64,000 bases of DNA, from NCBI RefSeq assembly GCF_023700755.1, contig NZ_JAMKOJ010000014.1:292-64291 (forward strand), written 5' to 3'. Of this stretch, positions 34,501 through 43,482 are shown piece by piece (within the stretch, counting starts at the first letter, position 1; each line of letters starts with the position of its first letter). A program made the position numbers and the translations under genes. The notes under the pieces were generated by a model, which was not told the DNA's origin, did no database searches, and was given only the letters and a program-made list of their open reading frames with translations. The stretch comes from Allorhizobium sonneratiae (GTDB lineage: Bacteria; Pseudomonadota; Alphaproteobacteria; Rhizobiales; Rhizobiaceae).

Positions 34501-34879
34501 GAGGATTGAGAGGTATTTGTCCGTGGCGGCAAGGCCGCGAACGAACCAGCGCTGCAGCACCGCCACCACCAGTCGGGGCGCCGCCATGATGAGGAGAGAG
34601 CCAGCCAGCGTGACATTCCAGTGTATCGGCCGAAAAGTGGGAACCGGTTTTCGGAAAAAACCGATGCGTCAACAAAAACTGAGAGCATCGGATCTCAACC
34701 GATTTTCGATCCGATGCTCCAGTCCGGCAGGCCGTTTTCCGCCCCAACGAGGCTGCCATATCGCTACAAGCGGCCCCGGCCAGTTCGTCGGGAATGGTCA
34801 GATAGCACTGCCAATAGAAGAAGGTGCCGTTTGCCGTGGCAATCAGCGGCAGGGTCAGTGAGGAATAGGACTTGAGCAG
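34501..34879 (-). pseudogene. remnant of a MalG/UgpE-type sugar ABC permease, split by a RIME-like repeat
   Basis: Two pieces of one permease are readable on the minus strand. The upstream piece (34742-34879) encodes LTLPLIATANGTFF and YLTIPDEL, the start of the conserved cytoplasmic loop of binding-protein-dependent permeases. The downstream piece (34501-34620) encodes LAGSLLIMAAPRLVVAVLQR followed by WFVRGLAATDK, the standard C-terminus. The middle part (the rest of the EAA loop and one or two membrane helices) is missing. The gap (34621-34741) is filled by a RIME-like repeat. No intact partner permease, ATPase or binding protein is adjacent. Confidence 0.75.
34628..34721 (+). repeat. RIME-like two-palindrome repeat
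   Basis: The first palindrome is CCGAAAA (34630-34636) with TTTTCGG (34648-34654). The second is GAGCATCGGAT (34683-34693) with ATCCGATGCTC (34709-34719). The core GTGGGAACCGGTTTTCGG and the linker TGCGTCAACAAAAACT are shared with the copies at 40998 and 41330. The two-palindrome layout and about 95-bp length match rhizobial RIME-type elements. Confidence 0.75.
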
Positions 34880-35519
34880 GTTCCATTCCACCCTCGGGTG
34901 AATGCCGCTGACGGCCTCGATCCTACAGCGTGAGCGGCTGGGGCAGCCTTTGGCTTTCATCGGAAATGACGACGCTGAAGGGGCCGATCAGCACGATGCT
35001 CCGGGCCATGCCCCGGAATAATTCCGCCTGTGAAAGGTATCCTCGACAACGCCATAGCGGTAATGGCGTTTTTCATCGTCGCAGCCAGCGCCGCCATGCG
35101 GGACCGTGCAAGGATCATCAATCGTCTCCGAAACAGGCCAAGAAGAAGGATGACCATAAATATTTATGGGTTTTGACGAGAAGATCACAAACGGATGAAC
35201 TTATGGTGACACTCTTTTACCAAGCCTTGTCACCAGTCACGGATAAATAGTCTAACCCTTTATTTTATCGTAGAATTTTATCAATTCTCGATCCACCCCA
35301 GCTGAATGATGCCGTAAAACTGCAATGACAGCCTGGATGCGACATTCGGCTGTATGGTTGCGACCACCACTCTCGAAGAGAGTCCTGCGCGCATCGATGA
35401 CGCGATAACAAGCAGAAGTGTATTGCCAACCCGGACAGGAACGCACTAAAAATCATCAGCGATAAAATTGCTTACAAATTAGGCAATCATAATAATGGAC
35501 TTTTGAAGGGGATATCCTG
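34880..35519. other. decayed and AT-rich region upstream of oppA
   Basis: No intact gene. On the minus strand the part at 34957-35160 still reads as open frame but matches nothing I recognise; it may be further debris of the lost sugar operon. A hairpin AACGCCAT/ATGGCGTT (35048-35070) followed by TTT is terminator-like. From 35180 on the sequence is AT-rich and must contain the oppA promoter; the oppA ribosome-binding site is GAAGGGGA. Confidence 0.5.
35048..35073 (+). terminator. terminator-like hairpin in the decayed region
   Basis: AACGCCAT (35048-35055), a 7-nt loop and ATGGCGTT (35063-35070) followed by TTT make an 8-bp stem with a short T run on the + strand. No + strand gene ends just upstream, so it may be a relic. 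Confidence 0.4.
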
Positions 35520-37130
35520 ATGAAATGGATGCTGATTTCAACCGCTCTGACTGCCATGCTCATGGCAACACCGAGCCTTGCCGCAACGGTGGCGCCGGGC
35601 GACAAACTGGCGAAAAATCAGGATCTGAGCCTGCGCCTGCTCGATTCGGTCAAGACACTCGACCCGCAGTTGAACAGCGATACGGATGGTTCCGCAATCG
35701 ATGGGCAATTGTTCGAGGGGCTATATACCCAGGCGCCGGATGGGAAACTGGTTCCGGGTGTGGCCACTGGTTATGATGTCTCACCGGACAAGCTGACCTA
35801 TACCTTCCATCTGCGCCCCGACGCCAAATGGTCGAATGGCGCGCCGGTGACGGCCAGTGATTTTGTCTATGCCTGGCAGCGGCTGGTCAACCCGAAGACC
35901 GCCTCGGAATATTCCTGGTATCTGGCGACGATGAAGGTGAAAAACGCCCAGGCGATCATCGACGGCAAGATGCCGCCTTCCGATCTCGGCGTCAAAGCTG
36001 TGGACGACCATACCTTCCAGGTCACGCTCAGCGAGCCGATCTCCTATCTCCTGCCGATGGTCACCCACACCTCGACTTTCCCGGTGCTGAAATCGGTGGT
36101 GGAAAAATATGGCGATGCCTGGACGCAACCCGGCCATATGGTCGGCAACGGCGCCTATGTGCTGAAACAGCATGACATGGGCCAGCAACTGGTTCTGGCC
36201 CGAAACCCGGATTACTGGGACAATGCCCATACCATCATCAACACCGTCACCTTCAAGATCATCAATGACGCCAATCAGGCGCTGACCCGCTATCTCGCCG
36301 GCGAACTGGATGTCGGACCGGTCCCGACCGGCCAGTATCTGCGGCTGAAGAAGGAGTATCCGGATCAGGCCCATTCCGAGCCTGAGGCCTGCACCTATGG
36401 CTATCTGTTCAATGTGGGTCCGAACGGACCGGCAGCACTCAAGGATGTGCGGGTGCGCGAGGCCCTGTCGCTTGCCATCAACCGCGATGTGATCGTCAAG
36501 AACATTCTGCAGGGTGGCCAGCGTCCGGCCTATAGCTGGACCCATTGGGCCATGGCCGGCTTCAAGGCGCCGGACTATCCCGAAGCCCATATGACGCAGG
36601 CAGAGCGCGACGCCAAGGCAAAAGAATTGTTGAAAGAGGCCGGTTACGGCCCCAACAAGCCGCTGAAACTGACCATCAGCTACAACACTGATGAGGGCCA
36701 CAAAAAGATGGCCATCGCGGTACAACAGTTCTGGAAAGCGCTGGGCGTCGATGTAACGCTGGAAAACATGGAATGGAAAGTGCTGCTTGACCGCTACGGC
36801 AAGGGGCAGTTTCAGGTGGGCCGCTATGCCTGGTGCGCCGATTACGACCAGGCCTCGACCTTCCTCAATTTCTTCCTCAGCAACAACACCTCGAATTACG
36901 GTCGGTTCGCCAATGCCGATTACGACAAGCTGATTGCCCAGTCGTCCACGTCCAGCGATCCGAATATCGAGTATGACAAGGCCGAAGACATTCTGCACAA
37001 ACAAGTGCCGATCGCACCCGTTTATTTCTACACTCAAGTCAGCATGGTCAAACCGGATATTCGCGGCCTGCCGGTCCAGAACGTTCTGGACAACTGGTAT
37101 GCGAAGAACATCTATCGCGTCGCCAAGTAA
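35520..37130 (+). CDS. oppA: peptide ABC transporter substrate-binding protein (OppA-like)
   Basis: A 536-residue periplasmic peptide-binding protein (SBP_bac_5) with a signal peptide of about 21 residues (cleavage after SLA). Family landmarks: LDPQLNSDTDGSAIDGQLFEGL, YTFHLRPDAKWSNGAPVTASDFVYAWQR, GNGAYVLKQH, LARNPDYWDN and VREALSLAINRD. Sequence is closest to oligopeptide-binding OppA rather than DppA. It heads an oppABCDF operon with a hairpin after it, which usually keeps binding-protein mRNA abundant. The oligopeptides recognised are unknown. Confidence 0.9.
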   Translation: MKWMLISTALTAMLMATPSLAATVAPGDKLAKNQDLSLRLLDSVKTLDPQLNSDTDGSAIDGQLFEGLYTQAPDGKLVPGVATGYDVSPDKLTYTFHLRPDAKWSNGAPVTASDFVYAWQRLVNPKTASEYSWYLATMKVKNAQAIIDGKMPPSDLGVKAVDDHTFQVTLSEPISYLLPMVTHTSTFPVLKSVVEKYGDAWTQPGHMVGNGAYVLKQHDMGQQLVLARNPDYWDNAHTIINTVTFKIINDANQALTRYLAGELDVGPVPTGQYLRLKKEYPDQAHSEPEACTYGYLFNVGPNGPAALKDVRVREALSLAINRDVIVKNILQGGQRPAYSWTHWAMAGFKAPDYPEAHMTQAERDAKAKELLKEAGYGPNKPLKLTISYNTDEGHKKMAIAVQQFWKALGVDVTLENMEWKVLLDRYGKGQFQVGRYAWCADYDQASTFLNFFLSNNTSNYGRFANADYDKLIAQSSTSSDPNIEYDKAEDILHKQVPIAPVYFYTQVSMVKPDIRGLPVQNVLDNWYAKNIYRVAK

Positions 37131-37138
37131 AACGTGGC

Positions 37139-37164
37139 GAGAGGGTCGGATATCCGGCCCTCTC
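37139..37164 (+). terminator. intercistronic hairpin after oppA
   Basis: GAGAGGGTCGG and CCGGCCCTCTC form an 11-pair stem (one T-G wobble) with loop ATAT, in the 65-bp gap before oppB. There is no T tract, so it is more likely an mRNA-stabilising or partial-attenuation structure than a full stop. Confidence 0.65.
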
Positions 37165-37195
37165 CTGCTGTCGTGATCCCTGCTGAGTGAAATCC

Positions 37196-38113
37196 ATGCT
37201 TCGATTTATTCTCCGGCGTCTGCTGGTGGCCATTCCGACCATTCTGGTGCTGATCGTGGTGTCTTTCCTGATCATGCATCTGGCGCCGGGCAATCCCTTC
37301 AGCCGCGACAAGGCGCTGCCGCCTGAGGTCATGGCCAATATTCAGGCGAAATACGGCCTCGACAAACCGCTCTTCGTCCAGATTGTCGATTATCTCTGGT
37401 CCATTCTCACCCGTTTCGATTTCGGCCCCTCCTTCGTCTATACCGATCAGACGGTCAATTCGATTATTGCCCAGGGCTTTCCGATCACCCTGACCTATGG
37501 CGCGGTGTCCTTTGTCGTGGCGGTGGCGATCGGCATGACGCTCGGCATCGTCGCGGCGATCCGGCACAATACTTTGCTCGACAATCTCTGTGTCGGCATT
37601 GCCGTCGGCGCACATCTTCTGCCCAGTTTCGTCATTGCGCCCATTCTGGTGCTGATCTTCACGCTCTGGCTGCGCTGGCTGCCGGGCGGCGGCTGGGGCG
37701 GGCCGTCTTACATCATCATGCCGGTCATTGCGCTCTCAACCGCCTATTTCGCCTCGATTGCCCGCATCACCCGCTCCTCCATGCTGGAAGTCTTGAATTC
37801 CAACCACATTCGCACCGCCCGCGCCAAGGGCCTGCCGGAACGACGGGTTATTCTCAAACACGCGCTGAAACCGGCGCTTTTGCCGGTGATTTCCTATCTT
37901 GGCCCGGCCTTTGTCTCGATGATCACCGGCTCGGTCGTCATCGACATGTTCTTTTCCACCGGCGGCATCGGGCGGTTTTTCGTCGATGCCGCGCTCAACC
38001 GCGATTATGCGGTGATGATGGGCATCACCATTCTTCTGGGAAGCCTGACGATCCTGTTCAACCTGCTGGTCGATATCCTCTATGCCTGGATCGACCCGAA
38101 AATCAGGTACTGA
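37196..38113 (+). CDS. oppB: oligopeptide ABC transporter permease OppB
   Basis: A 305-residue permease beginning MLRFILRRLLVAIPTILVLI, the standard OppB/DppB start; the GTG nine bases earlier is less likely. Six transmembrane helices and the conserved loop RTARAKGLPERRVILKHALKPALLPVI (the EAA-type contact with the ATPases) are visible. Works with OppC in the inner membrane. Confidence 0.91.
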   Translation: MLRFILRRLLVAIPTILVLIVVSFLIMHLAPGNPFSRDKALPPEVMANIQAKYGLDKPLFVQIVDYLWSILTRFDFGPSFVYTDQTVNSIIAQGFPITLTYGAVSFVVAVAIGMTLGIVAAIRHNTLLDNLCVGIAVGAHLLPSFVIAPILVLIFTLWLRWLPGGGWGGPSYIIMPVIALSTAYFASIARITRSSMLEVLNSNHIRTARAKGLPERRVILKHALKPALLPVISYLGPAFVSMITGSVVIDMFFSTGGIGRFFVDAALNRDYAVMMGITILLGSLTILFNLLVDILYAWIDPKIRY

Positions 38114-38116
38114 TCC

Positions 38117-39043
38117 ATGCTGATCAAATCTCAGCCCATGCAAAGCCTCGCGGCCACGCTTTCCGACAGCCCGCAAAAAGGCCGATCCCCCTGGACTGAC
38201 GCCAGAGAACGGTTTTTGAAAAACCGGATGGCGGTGCTTGGACTGGCTCTGCTCCTCTTCGTCATCGTCTTTGCCCTGATTGGTCCTTTCATCGCCGCCT
38301 GGCCGATCGACACGATCGATTTTACCGTCATGGGCGATATAGCCGGACAGGGCGCACCCTCCTTTGCCAATGGCCATTATTTCGGCGTGGACGATCTGGG
38401 CCGCGACATGTTTGCCCGCACGGTGCAGGGCACGCAGATTTCGCTCGCCGTCGGCGTGGTCGGCGCGGCCATCGCCGTCATCGTCGGCACGGTCTATGGC
38501 GCCGTCTCCGGCTATTTCGGCGGACGGGTGGACGGCGCCATGATGCGGCTCGTCGATATTCTTCTCGCCATCCCCTATATGTTCATCCTGATCCTTATGC
38601 TGGTCATGTTCGGCCGGTCGCTTTTGATGCTGTTCATCGGCATCGGTCTTCTGTCCTGGCTGGAAATGAGCCGCATCGTGCGCGGCCAGACGCTCAGCCT
38701 GAAGCAGAAGGATTATGTAGAAGCGGCGCGCGCCATCGGTGTGCCCGCCATCACCATCATTCGCCGCCATATCCTGCCCAATCTGCTCGGTGTCGTCGTG
38801 GTCTATGCCACGCTTCTGGTGCCGGGCATGATCCTGTCGGAAAGCTTCATCAGCTTTCTCGGCCTTGGCGTGCAGGAGCCCCTGACCAGTCTCGGTACGC
38901 TGATCTGGGACGGCTCGAAGACCATGGCCTATGGCACGCTGTGGCAACTGGCCTTTCCGCTGTTTTTCTTCGTCGTCACGCTGTTTGCCTTCTATGTTGT
39001 CGGCGATGGCCTGCGCGATGCGCTGGACCCGAAGGATCGTTGA
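38117..39043 (+). CDS. oppC: oligopeptide ABC transporter permease OppC
   Basis: A 308-residue permease with a cytoplasmic N-terminal tail, a first helix at about 38-60, the GVDDLGRDMFARTVQG motif typical of OppC/DppC, and the coupling loop KDYVEAARAIGVPAITIIRRHILPN. The last helix leads to GDGLRDALDPKDR, the usual family C-terminus. It follows oppB by three bases. Confidence 0.92.
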   Translation: MLIKSQPMQSLAATLSDSPQKGRSPWTDARERFLKNRMAVLGLALLLFVIVFALIGPFIAAWPIDTIDFTVMGDIAGQGAPSFANGHYFGVDDLGRDMFARTVQGTQISLAVGVVGAAIAVIVGTVYGAVSGYFGGRVDGAMMRLVDILLAIPYMFILILMLVMFGRSLLMLFIGIGLLSWLEMSRIVRGQTLSLKQKDYVEAARAIGVPAITIIRRHILPNLLGVVVVYATLLVPGMILSESFISFLGLGVQEPLTSLGTLIWDGSKTMAYGTLWQLAFPLFFFVVTLFAFYVVGDGLRDALDPKDR

Positions 39044-39045
39044 GC

Positions 39046-40014
39046 ATGGCGCTTCTGGAAGTACGCAATCTCGAAGTCCGTTTCACCGCACAGGGCGGCG
39101 ATGTCACGGCGGTGCGCGGGGTGGATTTCGATCTGGACCGCGGCGAAACGCTGGCGATTGTCGGCGAATCCGGCTCCGGCAAGAGCCAGACCGTCTTTGC
39201 CCTGCTCGGGCTTCTCGCCCGAAATGGCATCGCCTCCGGCTCGGTCCGCTTCGAGGGCCGGGAGATCTTGAACGCGCCCGCCAAAGTGCTGAACCCGATC
39301 CGCAGCAATCGCATCGGCATCGTGTTTCAGGACCCGATGACATCGCTCAACCCCTATATGCGGGTGAGCGAACAGCTTGAAGAAGTGCTCGTCTTTCACA
39401 AGGGCATGAGCAAAAGAGAGGCGCGCGCCGAAAGCCTGAGAATGCTCGATGCGGTGCAGATCCCCGATGCCCGCAACCGCATCACGCTTTATCCGCATGA
39501 ATTTTCCGGCGGCATGCGCCAGCGGGTGATGATCGCCATGGCACTGCTCTGTCGCCCCGATATTCTGATCGGCGATGAGCCGACAACGGCGCTCGATGTC
39601 ACCGTGCAGGCGCAGATCATGCGGCTTCTGGCCGAACTGCAACGGGATTTCGGCATGGCGCTGATCCTCATCACCCATGATCTCGGCGTGGTGGCGGGCG
39701 CGGCCGAGCGCGTCATGGTGCTTTATGGCGGTCAGGTGATGGAGCAAGGCCCGGCAGGCGATATCTTCGCCACGCCCTCCCATCCCTATACGCGCGGGCT
39801 GTTGCGCTCCATTCCCCGGCTTGACCGGCAGGAAGAGCGCCTGCCGAGCATTGCCGGCAACCCGCCGAATATGGCGAAAACCATCAAGGGCTGTCCATTT
39901 CAACCGCGTTGTGACTATGCGCTGGACCGCTGCCGCGACCACCTCGCCCCGTTGGTCAGCTTTGCCCCCGGTCGTGCGCGCGCCTGCAACAAGAGTGTGG
40001 AGGAGCTTGCCTGA
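39046..40014 (+). CDS. oppD: oligopeptide ABC transporter ATP-binding protein OppD
   Basis: A 322-residue ATPase: Walker [11 protein letters not shown]-loop [12 protein letters not shown], signature FSGGMRQR, Walker [13 protein letters not shown], switch LITHDLGVV. The C-terminal oligo_HPY region has a cysteine motif, here [14 protein letters not shown]. Start at 39046, two bases after oppC; the upstream frame lies inside oppC. Its stop overlaps oppF. Confidence 0.92.
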   Translation: MALLEVRNLEVRFTAQGGDVTAVRGVDFDLDRGETLAIVGESGSGKSQTVFALLGLLARNGIASGSVRFEGREILNAPAKVLNPIRSNRIGIVFQDPMTSLNPYMRVSEQLEEVLVFHKGMSKREARAESLRMLDAVQIPDARNRITLYPHEFSGGMRQRVMIAMALLCRPDILIGDEPTTALDVTVQAQIMRLLAELQRDFGMALILITHDLGVVAGAAERVMVLYGGQVMEQGPAGDIFATPSHPYTRGLLRSIPRLDRQEERLPSIAGNPPNMAKTIKGCPFQPRCDYALDRCRDHLAPLVSFAPGRARACNKSVEELA

Positions 40015-41015
40015 TGTCCAACCTTCTGCTGAAAGCCGAGGATGTGCAGGTCAGCTATGCAATCCGGCAGAACAAGCTGCTGGGCGGCGGCGAACCCTTG
40101 CGGCTCAAGGCCGTCAACGGGGTGGATTTCACCCTGAAACAGGGCGAAACCCTGGGCATTGTCGGAGAATCCGGCTGCGGCAAATCCACCCTTGCTCGCG
40201 CCATCATCCGGCTGGTTGAAGCGCAAGGCCGAGTGACATGGCAGAACGGCACCGATCTTTTGTCGCTTTCACCCGGCAGGATGCTGGCCTATCGCGCCGA
40301 TATCCAGATGATCTTTCAAGACCCGCTCGCCAGCCTCAATCCGCGCATGACGGTGGGCCAATCCATTGCCGAACCGCTGAAAACCCATCGCAAGGACTTG
40401 AGCCGCCGCGAAATCCGCGCGCGTGTCGAGGAGATGATGGTGCGCGTCGGCCTGCTGCCCGACCAGATCAACCGTTATCCGCATGAATTTTCCGGCGGCC
40501 AGTGCCAGCGCATCGGCATTGCCCGGGCGCTGATCGTCGAGCCGAAGCTGATCATCTGCGATGAGCCGGTCTCGGCGCTGGACGTCTCCATTCAGGCGCA
40601 GATCATCAATCTCCTGATGGACCTGCAACAGGAAAAAGGGCTGGCGCTCTTGTTCATCGCCCATGATCTGAGCGTGGTCAAACACATCTCCACCGAGGTC
40701 ATGGTGCTCTATCTCGGACGTGTGATGGAAATCGCCCCGCGCGACAGCCTTTATGCACGACCGCTCCATCCTTATACGCAGGCGCTTATGGCCGCCGCCC
40801 CGGTTCCCGATCCGGCAATCGAACGCGCCAAGACAACGTTGCCGATCATCGGAGAACTGCCAAGCCCGCTCAACCCACCGTCCGGCTGCGTTTTCCGCAC
40901 GCGCTGCCCAAAGGCAGCCGCAGTCTGCGCCGAGGAAGCACCGCCTCTTTCGGCGTCACTGAACGGTGATCAACATAAGGTCGCGTGCCACTTTCCCGAA
41001 AAATCCGAGGCGTAA
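40014..41015 (+). CDS. oppF: oligopeptide ABC transporter ATP-binding protein OppF
   Basis: A 333-residue ATPase: Walker A GESGCGKST, FQDPLASLNPRM, signature FSGGQCQR, Walker B LIICDEPVSALD, switch FIAHDLSVV, and the C-terminal cysteine motif CVFRTRCPKAAAVC. The signature has Cys where Gln or Met is more usual. The last few codons (Glu-Lys-Ser-Glu-Ala and stop) fall inside a RIME-like repeat, so the native C-terminus may have been replaced. It is the end of the opp operon. Confidence 0.91.
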   Translation: MSNLLLKAEDVQVSYAIRQNKLLGGGEPLRLKAVNGVDFTLKQGETLGIVGESGCGKSTLARAIIRLVEAQGRVTWQNGTDLLSLSPGRMLAYRADIQMIFQDPLASLNPRMTVGQSIAEPLKTHRKDLSRREIRARVEEMMVRVGLLPDQINRYPHEFSGGQCQRIGIARALIVEPKLIICDEPVSALDVSIQAQIINLLMDLQQEKGLALLFIAHDLSVVKHISTEVMVLYLGRVMEIAPRDSLYARPLHPYTQALMAAAPVPDPAIERAKTTLPIIGELPSPLNPPSGCVFRTRCPKAAAVCAEEAPPLSASLNGDQHKVACHFPEKSEA

Positions 41016-41068
41016 ACAAAACCTGAGAGCATGGGACCGATTCCGATTGTCGATCGGATGCGTCTGAG
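40998..41068 (+). repeat. RIME-like repeat overlapping the 3' end of oppF
   Basis: The sequence from CGAAAAATCCGAGGCGTAAACAAAACCTGAGAGCAT onward aligns in order with the second half of the 34628 copy. The shared words are AACAAAA.CTGAGAGCAT, a central CCGATT and a closing GATCGGATGC. The first palindrome is truncated. The oppF stop codon lies within it. Confidence 0.6.
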
Positions 41069-41183
41069 CTGGTCATAACCAGGGAAAACAACAGCAAGGA
41101 CAATGACGGCTGCCTGCTTGGATCCTGAACCGCGAAGAGGTTCAGGAGACCTCAATCAGCGGGTTGATATGGATTGCAAAATA

Positions 41184-41209
41184 GTCTACATAATCTCTAG
41201 ACTTTTTTC
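41184..41209 (+). terminator. short inverted repeat with T run
   Basis: GTCTA (41184-41188) and TAGAC (41198-41202) followed by TTTTTT. The stem is only 5 bp, so it is either a weak terminator after opp or a protein-binding site. Confidence 0.35.
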
Positions 41210-41329
41210 TTGAGCCGCCCGAGCACTGCAGAGACCATTGCATGTGCCCGTCCATGATCCGCCATGCGCGAATACAGGAGCTGGAGGAAAGAATGCCGCA
41301 CATTCAAGATGAAGGGCGAGAGCGTCGGA

Positions 41330-41420
41330 GCGACAGGTGGGAACAGGTTTTCGGATTTATCCGGTGCGTCAACAAGACCTCAGAACATCGGGCCGATTGC
41401 GTTTTTCAGTCCGATAAACG
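41330..41420 (+). repeat. RIME-like repeat, diverged copy
   Basis: GTGGGAACAGGTTTTCGG at 41338-41355, followed by TGCGTCAACAA and CAGAACATCGG, aligns step by step with the copy at 34637. The second palindrome is eroded. Together with the copy at 40998 it makes two elements in the same gap. Confidence 0.65.
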
Positions 41421-41617
41421 AAGAATGTCCAACAGAAAATCGGAATCGTCCCGCTGCTGTCATCGGTTTTTCTCTTTCCATGAAACATGGAAATGCTCTA
41501 ATTTTTGTCCACTCCAGCATGGTTTTATCGATCCTCGCTTGACTTCGGTTGAATTATGCTCACACCGCGGGGACGTATTCCTGCTTCAGACCAATCACCG
41601 AAAGGACATGATACCCG

Positions 41618-42076
41618 ATGTTGTCGATGAAGGGCAAATATGGGTTGAAAGCGCTTTATCATCTTGCCGGACTGCCCGAAGGGGTTGTCGTTCAATCTGT
41701 CGAAATTGCCGAAACCCATGGCATGTCGAAGAAGTTTCTCGACGCCATTCTGGCCGAACTGCGCAACAGCGGCTTTGTCTTTGCCCGCAAGGGGCGCGGA
41801 GGCGGCTATTGCCTGACGCGAAAGCCCGAAGAGATCATGCTGGGTCATGCGCTCAGAGTGCTCGACGGGCCGCTGGCCCCGATCAGTTGCGCCAGCCGCA
41901 CGGCCTATCGCCGCTGCAACGATTGCGAAAACGAGGCAGTCTGTCCGGTGCGGCTGACCATGCTGGAGGTACGCGAAGCCATCGCCTCTGTGCTCGACAA
42001 CAAATCGCTTGCCGACCTGCGCCTGATGGTGGCCGACGAGGCCTCCGGCTTTTCCCAGATACTCGACGTTTCCTGA
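41618..42076 (+). CDS. Rrf2-family transcriptional regulator with four cysteines
   Basis: A 152-residue Rrf2 protein. It opens with a winged helix (KGKYGLKALYHLAGL, HGMSKKFLDAILAELRNSG, RKGRGGGYCLTR). A dimerisation helix follows, and a cysteine cluster Cys91, Cys100, Cys103, Cys109 lies in the region where IscR holds its iron-sulfur cluster. The spacing differs from IscR and RirA, so it is neither of those by sequence. It may sense iron-sulfur status, redox state or sulfur compounds. The FAD/NAD(P) protein gene begins 38 bases downstream on the same strand and is the likely target or partner. Confidence 0.85.
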   Translation: MLSMKGKYGLKALYHLAGLPEGVVVQSVEIAETHGMSKKFLDAILAELRNSGFVFARKGRGGGYCLTRKPEEIMLGHALRVLDGPLAPISCASRTAYRRCNDCENEAVCPVRLTMLEVREAIASVLDNKSLADLRLMVADEASGFSQILDVS

Positions 42077-42113
42077 GCAGCCTCGACGGTCAGCGACCTA
42101 TGGGAGCTGGGCT

Positions 42114-43448
42114 ATGACGGTTCATATTGCCATTATAGGCGGGGGCGCGAGTGCCGCCATTTTGAGCGCCAACCTGATGAAAGGCGAAAAACGGGAGCAT
42201 CTGCGCATCACCATCATCGAGGCTCAGGCCCCGAGCTGCCGAGGGCTGGCCTATGACACACCCTTCACATCCCACGCCCTCAATGTGCGCGCCGGTCATG
42301 TCAGCGCCTTTGCCGATGCCCCGGATCACTTTCTCGACTGGGTCAATCAACAGGATAATCGGACGGTTTCGCGCGAAGATTTTGTGCCCCGCCCCCTTTA
42401 TGGACACTATCTGGAAAGCCTGCTGCCCAAGGAGAACACGCCAAGGCTTCGGCGTATTCATCAAGAATGTATCGGTCTTGCCTGCCGGGAAAACGGTGTT
42501 GAGATCACCCTTAAGAACGGCACGGTTCTGCCAGTGCATTTTGCCGTTCTGGCAACCGGTTATGGTCTGAGCGCGGCGACATGCTCGCCGCTGCTGTCCC
42601 CCTGGAAAGCGCCGCTGCCAACCAATCCGGACTCTCACGTCTGTCTGGTCGGAACCGGCCTCACCATGGTCGATACTGCTCTTGCCCTGCAGGATGGCGG
42701 CCATCGCGGGCCAATCATCGCCTTCTCGCGTAAGGCATTTTTGCCTCTGCCGCATCTTGCATCCAAACCATTGGCCCTGTCCACGGCGGATATTCCGCTT
42801 GGCGCCAGCATTCATTATTTCACCCGCTGGCTCACGCAACTGGTCAAGGCCCATGAGGCCGCAGGCGGTGACTGGCGCGATATTGTCGATGGTCTTCGCC
42901 CCCATATCCAGACGATCTGGAAAAATCTGCCGGTGGCGTCGCGCAGTCGCTTTCTCCGCCATGCCGCAACCCTTTGGGACATTCACCGCCATAAAATGCC
43001 GCCTAGCCAGGCAAGACGCATTGCCGCCCTGCTCGGCACAGGGCAATTACAAGTGAGACGCGGTCGTTTCATTGCGGCAGAAAAACGGGCAGGCAAGACG
43101 ATCATCCAGCTTGGCATTCCCCCTTCCCATCAGGTGGAAACGCTGGAAATCGACCATGCCTATGATTGCCGAGGTGTGCGCCGTCTGCTCGGCCCCTGCC
43201 AGCCGCTGATTGCCGCCCTTGTGGAAACGGGCCAGGCACGGCGCGACCCGCTTGGCCTTGCGCTGGATTTCACTCCGGACCTGTCGCTGATCTCTGCCGA
43301 TGGCAGATCAAGTTCACGTATTTTCGGCATTGGCCCGGTCACCTTTGCCACCTTCTGGGAAACGACTGCCATTCCCGAAATCCGAACTCAGGCCAGTCAC
43401 TTGGCAGACCTGCTGCATCGTAAGGCCGGAACCGACTCTGCCCTATAA
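42114..43448 (+). CDS. FAD/NAD(P)-binding protein (NAD_binding_9 type)
   Basis: A 444-residue protein with an N-terminal FAD motif (IAIIGGGASAAIL) and the family stretch RGLAYDTPFTSHALNVRAGHVSAFAD. A second nucleotide-binding motif is CLVGTGLTMVDTALAL. The C-terminal portion has FGIGPVTFATFWETTAIPEIR. This is the layout of the HCP3535/YdhS-like FAD/NAD(P)-binding proteins, whose reaction is unknown. It starts with GGGAGC upstream and is probably co-transcribed with the Rrf2 regulator. Convergent with methylmalonyl-CoA mutase, 34 bases apart. Confidence 0.83.
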   Translation: MTVHIAIIGGGASAAILSANLMKGEKREHLRITIIEAQAPSCRGLAYDTPFTSHALNVRAGHVSAFADAPDHFLDWVNQQDNRTVSREDFVPRPLYGHYLESLLPKENTPRLRRIHQECIGLACRENGVEITLKNGTVLPVHFAVLATGYGLSAATCSPLLSPWKAPLPTNPDSHVCLVGTGLTMVDTALALQDGGHRGPIIAFSRKAFLPLPHLASKPLALSTADIPLGASIHYFTRWLTQLVKAHEAAGGDWRDIVDGLRPHIQTIWKNLPVASRSRFLRHAATLWDIHRHKMPPSQARRIAALLGTGQLQVRRGRFIAAEKRAGKTIIQLGIPPSHQVETLEIDHAYDCRGVRRLLGPCQPLIAALVETGQARRDPLGLALDFTPDLSLISADGRSSSRIFGIGPVTFATFWETTAIPEIRTQASHLADLLHRKAGTDSAL

Positions 43449-43482
43449 CGGCAAGCGTCCCCAAAAGGGATGATCGTTCTGT

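Larger units (their letters stand above)
41069..41617. other. intergenic region between opp operon and Rrf2 gene
   Basis: About 550 bp with no supportable gene. It contains an inverted repeat GTCTA/TAGAC (41184-41202) followed by a T run, another RIME-like copy at 41330-41420, and a TTGACT (near 41540) that could be a -35 for the regulator. Confidence 0.5.

Noticed and set aside
34957..35160. Minus-strand frame upstream of the broken permease as a second permease or regulator
   Set aside because: No conserved motif could be recognised in any frame; kept only as decayed sequence.
41242..42117. A 291-residue + strand frame overlapping the Rrf2 gene
   Set aside because: It begins inside repeats, covers the Rrf2 gene in another frame and matches nothing. 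The Rrf2 frame is clearly the coding one.
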